DNA from: Canna indica
Taxonomy: Eukaryota > Streptophyta > Magnoliopsida > Zingiberales > Cannaceae
DNA: 64,000 nt
NCBI GenBank assembly: GCA_034359265.1
Contig: CP136895.1
Span: 3,412,501 to 3,476,500, forward strand
Reading direction: 5' to 3'
Positions 10,946 to 24,389 of this stretch are shown here, piece after piece. The translations under genes and the position numbers were made by a program. Each line of letters begins with the position of its first letter. The first letter of the stretch is position 1. The notes beneath the pieces are model-generated. The model was not told the origin of the DNA, ran no database searches, and worked only from the letters and a program-made list of their open reading frames with translations.

Positions 10946-12478
10946 CATAAAAAGTCTAAAAACTATTTTTTTTATTTTTTAGAGATTTTAAAATTTGTAA
11001 TGTGTTGCAGACTTTTGAAAAAAAATTAAAGAAAAAATAAAAATAATGAAAAATATTTATTATAATAAATATAGATTTTAGGGGTCTAAAAAAATGTGGC
11101 CCAAAAATCTCGAAAATATTATTTTTGAAAATTTTGGATCGTTAATTAAAAACCATTTCTAAAATTTTGGGTGATAAAATTATATTTTTACTTTAATAGA
11201 CAAACAAAAATTTTATGCAAAAATAATTAATGAGAATAGTATAATAAATTTTTTTTACCAATAAAATAATTTAAAAATATTAAATTACGTGTAGTAATTA
11301 AGTTTGAACGTAATTTGCCAAGAATATTTCTTTTAAAAAATTAATTAAATGAGCGAAAAACTACACATTTTTTATTAAATGGATAGAATCTAATATTTTT
11401 TGTTACATGATTTTATAAAAATGTCCATGAAATAAGCGGAAAATAATATTCCTTTTTACCCATAGCCTTTGTAATTTTTATTAAAGTTTTAAAAATTTCG
11501 GATCCTAAGTTAGAATAATTTGACCCGAAAATCTCTATAGTGTTAGAATTTTAAAAATTTCGGATCCTAAATTAAAAACGATATTGAAATGTTGCCATAT
11601 AAAAAAAATTGTCTTTAAAATCTTAAAAATATTAGGGTTTTGAAAATTATGAATCCTAAACTAAAAATAATTTTGAAAATATATATTAAAATATCCAAAA
11701 AATAATAAAACTAAATTATTCATAAAAAAATCAAAAAAGATTTTTTTGGGGTGAATTTTGGAGATTTTAAAATATATTTTAGGATTTTTTGAGATTTTTG
11801 AACCAATTTTATTTTAAAATCCCTAAAACCTATATTTATCATAATAATTATATTTCATATTTTTCGGAATATTTTACTATTTTTTATATTTTTCAAATAA
11901 AATTTGTAATGTGTTACACACTTTTGTATAAAATAAATTATTTTTTCCCACTCATTTTAGAGCCATTTTTCGCTTATTTCATGAACATATTTTTAAAATT
12001 CTTTAACCAAAAAAATAAAATATCGCTCATTTAAGATATATTTGTGTATTTTTTTATTCATTTAATAAATTTAAAAATAGTTTATTCTTGACAAATTACA
12101 TTCTAAATTGATTAGTACATATAATTTAATAATTCTAAATTAATATTTTTAATAAAAATATATTATTATATTATTCTCATTAATTATCTTTGCATAAAAT
12201 TTTCTATTTTTCATATTAAAGTAAAAGTATAATTTTATTTTACATGAATCTTTCATTTTTTCTAAATTTAAAACCACATTGAAAATATATCCTAAAATCT
12301 TAAAAAAATCACAAAAAACTTTTTTTGGGGTTTTTTTACGATTGAAATTTTTGTGTAGTTTTTTGTGTGGATATTTTATGATATATTTTCAAAATCATTT
12401 TTAATGTAGTATTCGAAACTTTAAATAAAATCCTTCAAAAACCACGCAAATTCTAATTTGATTTTTTTAATGAAGTAT
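10946..12478. repeat. AT-rich region with long imperfect inverted repeat
   Basis: About 11160-11400, read on the minus strand, matches about 12020-12240 on the plus strand. Shared words include CGCTCATTTAA, TTGGCAAATTACGTTC / TTGACAAATTACATTC, ATTCTCATTAATTAT and TTTGCATAAAATTTT. The arms are about 220 bp with a loop of roughly 600 bp. Parts also resemble 1190-1560. No gene. If the inferred duplication unit is right, the same sequence should precede base 1. Confidence 0.6.
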
Positions 12479-12866
12479 TTTTGATATTTTTTTGAAAATT
12501 TTACGATATGTTTCACAATTATTATTAGTATAGAATTCAAAATATTCAAAATATTAATTTAACAAAATTTTAGAACCAATTTTTTTTATACATGAACATG
12601 ATACATTAACTTATAAATTTGAATAAGTAACTAACTTAATTGATTATAAAAATAATAGTCAAGTTTCTCTAATTTAATTATAATTTGATATAATGATGTA
12701 ATATTCATCTAATCAAATTTCAAAATTTAAATTTATTTATAATAATTTTTATTTGTAAATTTAAGCAAAAGAATAATTAATTTAATTAGATAAATTAATT
12801 ACCTATATTTGTTAATAAATTTTAATAAACAAGTTAATTTGATATGTCAATTTAAAATTATATAGA

Positions 12867-13435
12867 AGTGCAACAGAAGTCCTATAAGTTTTAAGTTTTT
12901 GAACATAAGGCCTATAAGTTTTTTTCGGTATTTTCAGTCATATATGTTTGCTACGTAGCATAGATTTGGTCCTATCCGTGACAGCCAGTTAACTCTCCGT
13001 CCACGTGGACATAATGTTGTTCATACATGTCGACAAATTTTATCCTATAAATTTTATTTCGAAATTATCAGTCCTATATATTTGCTAAATAGCACATATT
13101 TGACCTTATCCGTAACGGCCAGTTAACTCTCCGTCCACGTGGACATAATGTTGTTCATACACGTCGACAAATTTGATCTTATAAGTTTTATTTTAAAATT
13201 TTTAGTCCTATATGTTTGCTCCGTAGCATAGATTTAGTTCCATATGTGACAGTTCATTAATTTTTTATCCACGAAAAATAAACGCCGTTATGTACATGTT
13301 GACAGAGTTAACAAACCATTAAAGATAGGACCAAATATGTGTTAGAGAGCAAACAAATAGGGTTGAAAATACCGAAATAATACTTATAGGACTAAAGTCC
13401 AAAAAACTTAAAACTTAAAAGACTTCTATTGCCCT
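12867..13435. mobile_element. Fold-back element, duplicate copy
   Basis: Duplicate of 389-957. It differs by C instead of T in the first internal repeat (12982). Confidence 0.7.
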
Positions 13436-14693
13436 TATCCCTTTAATAAAATGTCAACTATATAGTCTATATTTATATTTATATGTAAATGTAAATTAAA
13501 TTTCAACCATGCTTAATAAAATCATATTGCTTATACTCCAATCACATTCATTTCTATACGGGCATGAATTTATATTAAAACAACATAAAAAAAAAATCTT
13601 TTTTTTTTCTATTAAATTAAAAATATAATTTTATTAAATTGAAATTTTGAAAACAGAATTTTAATTTATGATTCAAAATTTTTAAAAATAATATTTTCAG
13701 GCCACAGTTGTTTACACCTCTAAAATCTATTCTTATTATAATAAATATAATTCATATATTTTTTTAGATTTTTTTTTGTTTTTTTTATATATTTTTTCAA
13801 AAAAGTTCATTACATGTTACACACTTTTGTGCAAAATCTAACATATTTTCTCACTCATTTAGGGCTATTTTTGCTTATTTCATGAATATTTTTCTGAAAC
13901 TCTTTTAAAAAGATTCATTCATAAAAAGATATCAAATTTTTTTTTTGTGAATGAACATTACATAAATATCTATTTAATGATTTCTTAGAAATATCCATAA
14001 AAACTTTTTTTTTTAAATTAAATGAGCGGGAATAGCCCAAAATGAGCGGGGAAATTTTTTATATTAAATGAGTGAAAAAGAGAAAAAAGAGCGAGAAATT
14101 ACTAACTTATTTATTTCAGACTTAGTTATTTTATTATATATAGATGAGTAGGAAAGTGAAAAAAATAGAAATTTACTACCTTATTTATTACATACTTAGT
14201 TACTTTTATTATATAAAGATAAGATAATATTAGAGTTGAAAATTAGGAAGTTTGATATGCATAATTAAAAGTTGAGTGAGAAATTAGGAAATTTAAAGTA
14301 ATTAATTGAAATTTAATCCGACTTTATTTGGAAGTAATCATAGTTAATTAAATGAATTTGGAAATTAATCATAGTGAAACTAATTTTAAAAAATTGAAAT
14401 TAATTATTTTCAATTTTAATAATATTCAAAATTAATTTAATTGATAAAATAGATATAAAAATTATTTTGGATGGAACACAGTTTCATCTAGAAGCTATAT
14501 GTTTCCACATGAAGATGTGTTTTATATAATATATAAGATAAAATAAAATAAAATGTCAAAAAAATGAAAATGAAATTAAATTTTATATGTAAGACGTTTA
14601 TGAATTTTAAACGTGTCCAATTGAATTTTAAAAAATAGTAAAAGAAACTCAATCCATTATGAATCTGTTTAAAAATAGTAAATTATAAATTAT

Positions 14694-15212
14694 AAGGATC
14701 GATTGCTGGCAGCGCAAAGTCGTCAGAAGATTTATGCAGATGGAAGGGCTCGAGACATTGAGTTTACAGAGGGAGAGTTGGTGTTTCTAAAGGTATCTCC
14801 TATGAAGTGAGTGGTGAGGTTTGGAAAGAAGGGAAAGTTAAGTCCTAGGTTTATAGGACATTTTCCTATCTTACGGCGGATATGAGCCGTAGCCTATGAG
14901 TTGGCTTTACCGCCTAGTCTGGATAGGGAGCATCCAGTGTTTCATGTTTCTGTGTTGAAGCGGTATGTCAGGGATGAGTCTCATGTTCTTGAGTCGTTGA
15001 TGGTGGAGGTTAATTCAATAATCTCATATGAGGAGAAACCTGTAGAGATTTTGGATCGCCAGATTAGGAAGCTAAGGTCTAAGGAAGTTCCGCTGGTGAA
15101 GGTCCGTTGGGAGCATCATTCTGGTCGGGAAGCTACTTGGGAGGTGGAGAGTGCGATGAGAGAGAAGTATCCATCTATGTTTGTTTCCTTGGTGAGTTCT
15201 TTTCTACCATAA
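14694..15212 (+). pseudogene. Ty3/gypsy pol C-terminus, duplicate copy
   Basis: Duplicate of 2216-2734, with an identical open stretch of 103 codons from 14901. Same truncation and same stops. Confidence 0.85.
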
Positions 15213-15243
15213 ATTCGAGGACAAATTTTCTTTATGGAGGGAT

Positions 15244-17596
15244 TGTTATATCTGTAAATTTTATATAATTTAATTTAATCATTTTCAGCCAAACGATGTG
15301 GACGCACGTTGGAAGGAGTGCCGGATAATGTGAATTAAGGTGAGGCTTTTACGCGTGTTTAGTGTTTTATTTATTTCTTTATTTTATTTTAGGTTTTGGA
15401 TTATTAGTTGAGTCGAGTCCGACGACTCGATCAGAACCTAATTTGGACAAGTGTGGGTTGAGTTAGGTAGAAGCCGCGGTTGGATTAAGTGAGGGGTAGA
15501 ATCGTAATATATATAAGGGGGGTAAGTTTGAGTGAGGGGTAGAAGTGTTAAAAAAAGAAAAAAAAAGTTTATTTGGTGTGTGCGGTTGCTACAGCCGCAC
15601 ACACCCAAAATAAAAAAAAGGGGAGAAAAGAAGGCAGCGACAGAGGGCGATGGAGGAGGGGTTGGAAGAAGGATTTGCCGTCGGTGGTGTTGCCGTCGCC
15701 GGTGATAGTCGACTAAGGACTTTGGAGAGAGTCTTCCACTTCGATTTCCCTTACCGGTGAGTGGTTAAGTTCTTGCCAAAACCCATGATTCATCCGCTCA
15801 CCTTGCCGCCCCTCATTTGAAGAAATATGGAAGAATTTCTTTGAAGATTTAAATTCCTTCTCCCATTTGGATTTAGTTGTGGTTCTGGTACTGATTTATG
15901 TGTTAAATTTGGGACTTGATGCATAAAATTTTAAGCAATGGAAACTTGGAATTTGTCATGACCGCTTACTGTCAAGAGGAGTTCTTGAGACTTCTATTCT
16001 TCAAGTCTACCGAAAATTTATTGTAATGGCTTGTAATCTAGCTTTTAATTCATGTAATCCAGCCTTAATTCTTGTAATGGCTGCCTGTTGGAAACTTTAT
16101 ATTTTCTTCTTCAAGTGGTCGGGTGAACAGAAGCTTGAGAATTTTATTTAGTTGTGTGAATATATATAAACATTCCTTGGTTCATTAAATGGTAATTTAC
16201 CTTGGTAAATAGCTTTTATATTGGTGTTAGTTGGAGGATGGTTAGCAGAAGAATAGAAAGCATGGAGGGTAGTGTGACCACATGAGGCATTGGCCTCATG
16301 TGGCTACCTGCTGCAAGCATAGGAGAAATTGGATCATTGAATATTAAATCATAATGTTGGTAGTAAATTCCTTATGCTAACAAATCCATATGGTGAACTT
16401 TGGTATTGGTTTAAGGAGAAAGAGGTTTAGGTGGCAGCTTTAAGTCCATTAGTGTAGTTCTTATTAAATAATAATTTCATGGTGGTTTATGCAAATATTT
16501 TTATCTACTATTATGCATTTACATATTGTGCTAGTATGAATTGGGGTGTTTGCAAATATGTTTAATTACAGTGTTAGAATACTTATGTAGCTATATTTTA
16601 TTGTTGAACCTGTACTTGGTAACATTTAACTTGAATGAACTGGCTGTATTTAGTGTGTGTATACATTGTGGGTGTATCCATCATATGTAATGTGCCTGTG
16701 TGTGTGTGGACGGAACGAAGGTTGGTTGGGCGGATTAGCGGAGGGGGGTGTGGACCGGGAAGCTCGTCAACGAGTCACACTAACGATCGACCCGGAGTGC
16801 CACTGGTTGGAGGGTTTTTCCAACCATTTAGGGTCACTGAGGCTAGAGGGTCTGCCTAGCTCAGGAACCTTGGGCGGGAAGCTCACTGGGCATGTCCTAG
16901 TGACCGACTCGTATTGTTTGGAAGTATACCTGTGTGTATATGCAGTTTCTTTTCTATATGGGTTACATGTGGACTGCAGTTTTGGTTTCACATAGATACA
17001 GGATTTAATTCTGGATTTAAGCAAGTATTCATTATGTTGTGAAATTAACTAATATGTGATTATTATGTTTCCCATATAACTGTTAACCGTGGACTATGGT
17101 AGGCTCAGGACTGAGCCGCTCACTAAGTCCAATATGGACTTACTCTCTTTTTGTTGTTGTCTTTTGTAGCACAAGGTCAGAACCAATAGTAGCACTGGAG
17201 TGTCTGAGTAGCGCAGCTGGGAGCGGCATGTTCAGGGCTGATCTCGTGACAAGTCGAAGTTAGAGTTAGGGTAGTGGTCGGGTTTAGCGAGAGTCCTGTA
17301 TCGAGACTGATTGTACTTTATTTCATTTATGGATTCTTTATTTCATTTATTGTTTCAAACATTGTTTAAAGTTTACTCCGGTTGAACATTCATGTTTCCG
17401 AGATTTCTTTAACAAAGGATGAATTTGTTTTGTTCTATAATATTTTGTTAGTGGTTGGAGTTTGAAATATAAAGTTTGTTTTATCTATGTGGTCTGTGAT
17501 TAGTTTGTTTTATTTCTGTGGTTGTGATTTGAGTTAGGCTTCGCGGTATGCTTGTATACCTGGCCGATCACACCATTGTGGAATTGTGGTGTGACA
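15244..17596 (+). mobile_element. Ty3/gypsy 3' LTR, duplicate copy
   Basis: Duplicate of 2766-5118 with the same termini and the same preceding polypurine-like stretch. Confidence 0.8.
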
Positions 17597-17665
17597 TTAA
17601 ATTATGTTTGAAAATGTAGAAAAAATAGTACATTTTGGCATCGCCAACAAGCAGGCGCCAACACT

Positions 17666-18473
17666 TGTGTGTAGAATGAAATAAAAGAGAAATGCATTAA
17701 TTCAGTGCAAAGTGGTAGCCTTTTATAGGCTTACAAAGCAAATTGATAACCCTTAAAAACTAGGACAAATGAAATGACAATTGCTACCTAATCAAAGATA
17801 AACTCCTACTAAACAAGGATAAATGCCCAGTAATTAAAATTCTAAGAGATAAAACCCAGGCTTGATCAAATGAGCCTTGCTTGCTGTTGTTATCTTTTAA
17901 CACTCCCCTTCAACACCAACTTTCATTTTCTTCACCATGCCGAACTTCTAACGAAAGTTTTCAAGCTAACACCTTATGTAGCTTCTCTTTATCACCCGTC
18001 ATGTGTTTGAGCGGCCCGTATCAATTATTCAATCATTCCCATAAATGATTTGATCAGATATTAATTGTCATAAGAGGAGCCATCGCCTCTTATGCAACAA
18101 ACATCGCCTCAATGTTCTATTCTTCTTCACTTTTGGAAGTAGCGACATCACTTTCCATAGACTTTTTCTTCGACCAACATACTTTTGCCATGTGACCCTT
18201 CTTACCGCAATTGCAACACTTCCCTTTAATTTTTTATCATTGTCAATCTATCCGACTCTTCCTCTACCTCACGCGTTGCCGCTGCAAGCCTGCAATCACC
18301 CTCACTCGGTCAATGCCTCTCTTTCTCTCTCCCTCACACGTTGCGAACCACAACTCCTTCCTCACTCACTAGCCTGGATTCTTCTCCTTCTTTATGCTCT
18401 CCTTCAAAAGCTTCAAAAGCTTCAAAAGCTTCGGATCATACAATCTAGCTAGTTAGCTCTTTGTATTACAGGT
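17666..18473 (-). mobile_element. Ty1/copia relic, duplicate copy
   Basis: Duplicate of 5188-5995, including the zinc knuckle (about 18178-18223) and three CTTCAAAAG units. Confidence 0.75.
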
Positions 18474-19305
18474 GGTAGTTGATCTTTGAATCATATCATA
18501 CCAAACAAACAATACTTAACCATTCACTTCTATAATACTAATCACTTAATTGGCAACATAGTCTCGGCATATTGAAGAAAGATTAGCATAGAGCATTGTA
18601 GCTAATAATGAATGATTATCCTAAAACCATTAACGTTCAATTGTTAAAAGAGGATCTCTTCTGTCTTTCGCATGTGTAGATTTTTGTATTTGAATAATTG
18701 AATGTAACACCAAACCATAAAAAAAAAGTTCTTTAAACAAAATTAACATTCCGTCAGATGTTTCAAAATGACAAACTCAACGAAGTAAGGTATTGCGATT
18801 GCAAAATTGTTCTTTAAACCTAAAATGAATATCCATCGATTCATTGCTAAGTATTACGATTGCAAAATTGTTAGCATACTAAAGTTTAATATCGTGAAAA
18901 TTTGATTTTAGATTCAGATTATCCTTCCTCTAGTGTACTAAAGCTTGCTCAAGTTCGAGTTTATGAAAAGCCAACTCAATTAGATTCAGATTGTACCCAA
19001 TTTGAATTTTCGGTCGGATTCAAATAAATTTTGTGGAATATGGATAGTTCGACTCTTTTTATTGGGTTTGAATAAGTAGTTCGAAAAATGGAGACTTATA
19101 AAATCATGTAAACTTTTGTTTTGTATATCAAAGTTTATAAAAAATTGAATCAATTTGAAAAGTTCAATTTGATAACTTTGAATAAATTTGGATTGGTGTG
19201 AATTAATGGATTCTAATGAAGTTGACATGAATTGAGAGTTTTTATATATATATATATATCAAAATGCAAATGTGCCATCTCGCACTTTTATTCTAAAAGC
19301 TTGCT

Positions 19306-19974
19306 TTTTTATTTTGAAAACAGTGAGGCTGGAGCCACACGCCTAAATCCATTTCATTGGGCATGAAATGCCAAAAAAGGTTACATGAAAGGGGTATATG
19401 CAGCTGTCATGAGGGACATACCCGCATATAACCCGAGAATCGGGAAGACAGAGGAGCCCAAGGAGGGAGAGGAAAAAGAAAGGGGGAAGAGAGCAGTACA
19501 TGTCGTAGCACTTTAAGAGATAGAGGACCGGAAACGGTCGGCTAAGGCCACAATATCTTCGATATTAAAACTGCTCCTCGCGGAAGACAATCACATTTCG
19601 AGCAAACCAAATTGACCAAATCCGAATCGTCGATAGTTTAACGTGAGAAGCGGGCCATGAGGGACGGTTACCGCAAAGGGTCGGCAGGACCCACCGACCA
19701 CCCCCTCCGATCGATGAAGAGAGAAGCGATCTCAGCCATCCATGAGGATCATGCAGTCTTGGAATAGGTGAGCCATATCTTTGTCTGTAGAGTTGCAAAA
19801 AACACACGAGCAATCCCTAATCATCACGCCGAGTTTTCTAAGATGTGACCTCCAAAGAAGTTTTTGCCGCACCTTGGCAAAAGAAAACTCTACGCCGATG
19901 GCCAATGCTGTTAATGACCCATTTTGGAGCCTTAAATATGGAGAGAATTGCTCGGGATGCAGTTGAGGATGCTA
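19306..19974 (-). mobile_element. 5'-truncated LINE, duplicate copy
   Basis: Duplicate of 6828-7496, with target repeats at 19287-19305 and 19975-19993. Confidence 0.88.
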
Positions 19975-20228
19975 TTTATTCTAAAAGCTTGCTGACGTGG
20001 CAACTTTAGAAATTTTATATATTATCAATGTTATACCAAGGTGTGAGGGAGCTGTTGTTGATATTAGTGTCGAATCATAATTTGGGTGTTGGGTTCAATA
20101 ATTATTTTCTAACTTATTTAAACCAAACCAAAATAAATTGTGAAATTTTCTTTCTATGTTTTTTTAAAAAAGTAAATGAAACACCAAGTCAAACTTTGAA
20201 CTGAACTTCTGACCAACTATTATTATTA

Positions 20229-22158
20229 CTAGCTACAGTACTCGCGGTTTGCACGGTTAATTTATAATTTTAAAAATAAAAAAAATGAAATTGAAGGTTA
20301 TATTTTAATATATGTTTGTATACAAATAAAATAGTTTGTCAAAAAATATTATGATATTTTTCATATTTTGTAATATAAATTTAATTTGGAATTATATTAA
20401 TTTAAATTTAGAACTAATTTTTATAATTTTAGAAAATGATTATTTAAATTTAAATTATAAATTAAATTTTATCTATAATTTAATATTCTTAATAATTTAA
20501 ATAAAAATTTAGAATTAAATTGTATACCAACATTTTTCAAGAATAAGTTATTATATTGTTATCATTTTACAAAAAAGTTTGAAATTAAAATTAAAATTTA
20601 TATTTTTAATATATTATTATATATTAATAGAATAGTTTATCGATTTTCTTTTATATTTTCACATTTTTTAACGTAGTTTTAATTTTAAATTATATAAATT
20701 TAAATTTAAAACTATTTTTTTATATTTTTAGAAAACAATAATTATTTTAAACTTCAATTATAAATTAATTTTTAATTTTACTTTTAAATTAAATTTGTAA
20801 CAATAATTTAATATTCATAAAAATGAAAATGAAAATTTTAAAAATTAAATATTTCTATACCTATATTTTTAGAAATAAGTTACAATGTTATTATCATATT
20901 ACAAAAAAATATATTTTTGATGATAAAACCAATAGTAAGATATTTAAATTAAATTATAATTTTAAATAATAATATATAAACATACCACAAAGTAATATAT
21001 ATTAATTTAATTTAATTTATATAATTATAAAAGTGTGCACATATATTTATATAGTTTACTTTAAAATAACTATAAACAATAATTAAATTTAAAATATAAA
21101 TAAGAATTAGAAAGATAAAAGATGAATTATCTTATATTATGATTAATAATTATTTTTAACGTTTAAAATAATATGATCATATAGAAAAAACATAAAAAAA
21201 ATAAAAATTCATATAAATAAATTTATAACCTAGTGCAACATAAAAAATAAAATATCAATAAGATAAATCTAAAAATGGTAATAATATTTTTATATAATGA
21301 TATTAATTTGTTTCAAAATGCATACATCTTCATAATTTTTGAATAAAAATTTAAATTAATAATTTTAAAAATAGAGGAAATCAAAACGTACTATTTCAAA
21401 ACAAATAATACTATATAGGATTTTAATAAAAAAAAATATAGAAAAAATAAAATGGGAAACTATTAATAATTTTAAGGATAAACATCAAATATAAAGTAAA
21501 GTACATCAATTAAAAATTTATAAGTATAAATAATTAATTTAAAGAATAAGAAATTTAAAATAATTTAATTTTTTTTCAAAAATAAAGAAAAAATGATATT
21601 TCATAAATACAAAAATAATATAAAAAATAATTATATACATTTAAAAATTAATTTATATATATATTTCAATGATTAAAAATTAAAAAAATACAAAAATAAT
21701 AATATTTTTATGAATAAAATCAAATATAATATGAATATAATATAACATAATGAAAAAAATAGAAAATAAAATATTTAAATTATTCTAAGTTACATCATTT
21801 TTTTTTGTTTTGAAATACTATTATTTATTAACAAACCTCAAAAAATGATATTTCGAAACTCAAAAATTAATATAAAAAACTTCAATAAATAAATAATATT
21901 TGCAATTATTATTCAAAAAATAATAAAAAAAAATCAAAATATGTAAATATAGAGAAAATAAGTGAGGTAAAAAATTTTATTACAAATTTTAGTGGGATAA
22001 AAATTTGGGAGAAAAAATTTAGGTGAGAAAAGTAAAATTTTTTTGATACGAGGGATAAAAATAAAAATATTAGTGAGATAAAATTAAAGATAAAAAATTT
22101 AAAAGAGTGGGAGAGTTTAGCGGAATGACTCCTTCCTTTTATATATATATATATATAT
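20229..22158 (-). mobile_element. Helitron-like insertion, duplicate copy
   Basis: Duplicate of 7751-9710, carrying only one copy of the 30-bp unit that is doubled in copy 1. Confidence 0.6.
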
Positions 22159-22271
22159 AAGTAAATATAATATCAGAGTTAATTAAGATATATATATTTG
22201 GGTGGGGCCGGGTGTTCGGTACAAATGAAAGTGAGTATTAATCTATAAAATAGTTATCAATTGGGCCAAGT

Positions 22272-22319
<48 letters not shown>

Positions 22320-22561
22320 GATTGCCGTGGGTGGATTAATTAATTAAGCCCAACAACACACAAAACCTTATTTAATTAATTAGGTAATTTGCATCAATCT
22401 CGATATAAAACAAATATAATAGCTTTTCAAGTCATCAGTTAAGCAATAGGTCCATAAATATGAAATATTTACACGTCGACAGATCAAGACACAAAGCCTT
22501 AATTAATTAGATAATTAATTTGCACAATACAAAAAAAATGTAATAGCTTTTCAAGTCATGT
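22159..22561 (+). promoter_or_regulatory. Orphan NLR upstream module, duplicate copy
   Basis: Duplicate of 9711-10109 with an AT run 4 bp longer. It continues beyond the full-length LINE at 28481, so here the module is split by the LINE rather than lost. Confidence 0.6.
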
Positions 22562-22989
22562 TTCTGAAGGATGTCTCGCTCTCCTCCAAGGGCGACTCGG
22601 TCGCCGCCCCTCCCTCCTCGCCGCCCCCCTCCCTCAACCTCCTGATCCCCTGTTGTCTCCGGCACCAAGGCGTCTGCAAATCCTACTCCGAATGTGGCCT
22701 CGTTCTCTACTCCTTAAAGGAAATCCATTCCTCCGTCCCCTACTCCTCAAAGGAATTCCAAGACGCCGCCTCAAGCGCTCTCTTGGGCGCAGATATTGAG
22801 GGGTTCCAACCCCAAATAGCCGACTGGGGCCGCATCAACGATTTCAACCTCGACTCTCTCAAAGATTCAATTCGCTACTTCGGATAAAATTTCCTTCACT
22901 TCCGAGCAAACCCTAGCGTGGAGGGAACCTTGACAATGCAGTCTAATAGGTAATTCTTAGGTAAATCGCCTTCACTGGAATCCCTGCGT

Positions 22990-24389
22990 TTGTGGGCCTC
23001 TCGAGTTTGGTTTTAGTATGAATTTAAATCCGTCATGGATCTTGATGAGCAATTTTTTGTTTTTCGATTTGCTTCGATTGAATCAGCCAACATGGTCCTC
23101 ACTGGAGGACCATGGTCTTTCCGTGGAGATGTTCTTCGATTGATTCTATGGAAACATTTGTTTTGTCCTTGGGAAGAATCCTTTTCTACCGCCCCAATTT
23201 GGATCCGTCTTGTTTCTCTTCCCCTGGAATTTTGGAATAAGGATTCTGTGGCTACTATTGCTAGTAGCTTTGGTAAAATCCTTCGTATTGATGACCGATC
23301 TTTTGAATATGTTCGTGGTCGTTATGTTCGTGTGTGTGTATTGAAATAAATCTTGCTCTTCCTCTCAAACAAGGAATTTGGATTAATGTTGATGGAGTTG
23401 AATTCTTTCAACCTATCGCTTATGAAAATTTACCCTCGTTTTGTTTTCAGTGTGGCTTAATCGGCCACCAAGAAAGTTCTTGTTCGGTTTTACAAAAGGA
23501 AATTTCTTCTGATGATTCTTCTAAAACGATGAATTCTGTTGACATAGATTCTGTAAATGTTTCCCCTAAAGATTCTCCTATGGATTCTATTAAAGTCCCT
23601 ATTGCCTCGGATGCCCTTGTATCGGACTCTATCCCGGACCCTAACTGTGGCCCGTGGATCCAAGTTCAGCGTCGACAAAATCGTCGGCGAAACCCTAGAA
23701 GTGCTAACTCTAACTCAGAAACGAGGGAGGGCCGTGCTCGGGTTCGGGATGCCTCACGTGATCCACGTGACCGCGGTATGGCAGGAGATGAGGTGGCAAA
23801 TCAAGGTGAGAAAGTGCCTTTGGCACATGGGAAATCTGAGAGCCCTTTTGCGAACAGACGCGTCCCTTCAACTAATGCTGAGTCAGGCAAACATTTGGTT
23901 AACCCTAAGGGTAGATTGAGTAAATCAACCCCTAAAGGTAACCCTAATCCTCCTATAACTTCTTCACCTGCTACTTCTAATAGTGTTAGTACTATACTAA
24001 ATACTTCATCGGGTCCCTCTCAGACTCCGGCTCCCTCTCCTAACCTTTCAGCTGACACTAGTATGGAGCTTGAGGTTGGAGCCATGGTTATGGATTCCAC
24101 CTCACAGTCTACTACTAGAGATTTTGAAAGCTTAGCATCGGAGCTAGCTATTATTTTTAATGCTAATCCAGTTTCTAACGATTCAGCTGCTCTTGCTCTT
24201 TCCTCTCGAAAAAAGCCTCCTAAACATGTTAAAAAGACAACTTTCAGCACTATTCTTCCTGGAGGGCCTGGTAGATCTAAGTGCCAGAGATCAAACTCCC
24301 AGGTAACTCTTATTCCTGCTGATTCTTCTCAGCCTCTTATGATTTGTGATACCCCTAACAGTTCCAATGACCATGATGAATATTCTTAA
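22990..24389 (+). pseudogene. LINE ORF1 (RNA-binding, DUF4283 and CCHC), frameshifted
   Basis: The DUF4283-like start is recognisable as SLESLRLWASRVW, then MDLDEQFFVFRFASIESA and GGPWSFRGDVL. It continues to 23349, where a frameshift moves the reading to the frame used from about 23340 to 24389. That part has a single CCHC knuckle, CFQCGLIGHQESSC (about 23441-23482), and a long Ser/Thr/Pro-rich low-complexity tail. ORF1 proteins coat LINE RNA in the ribonucleoprotein particle. The stop at 24389 lies 17 bases past the ORF2 ATG at 24373, a usual ORF1/ORF2 overlap. Confidence 0.85.

Larger units (their letters stand above)
12479..23085. repeat. Tandem segmental duplication, copy 2
   Basis: This copy matches 1-10633 through every embedded TE. 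At 23085 the LINE continues to its true 3' end, whereas copy 1 breaks off. Copy 2 therefore keeps the ancestral right side, and 10633/10634 is the novel duplication joint. Confidence 0.95.
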
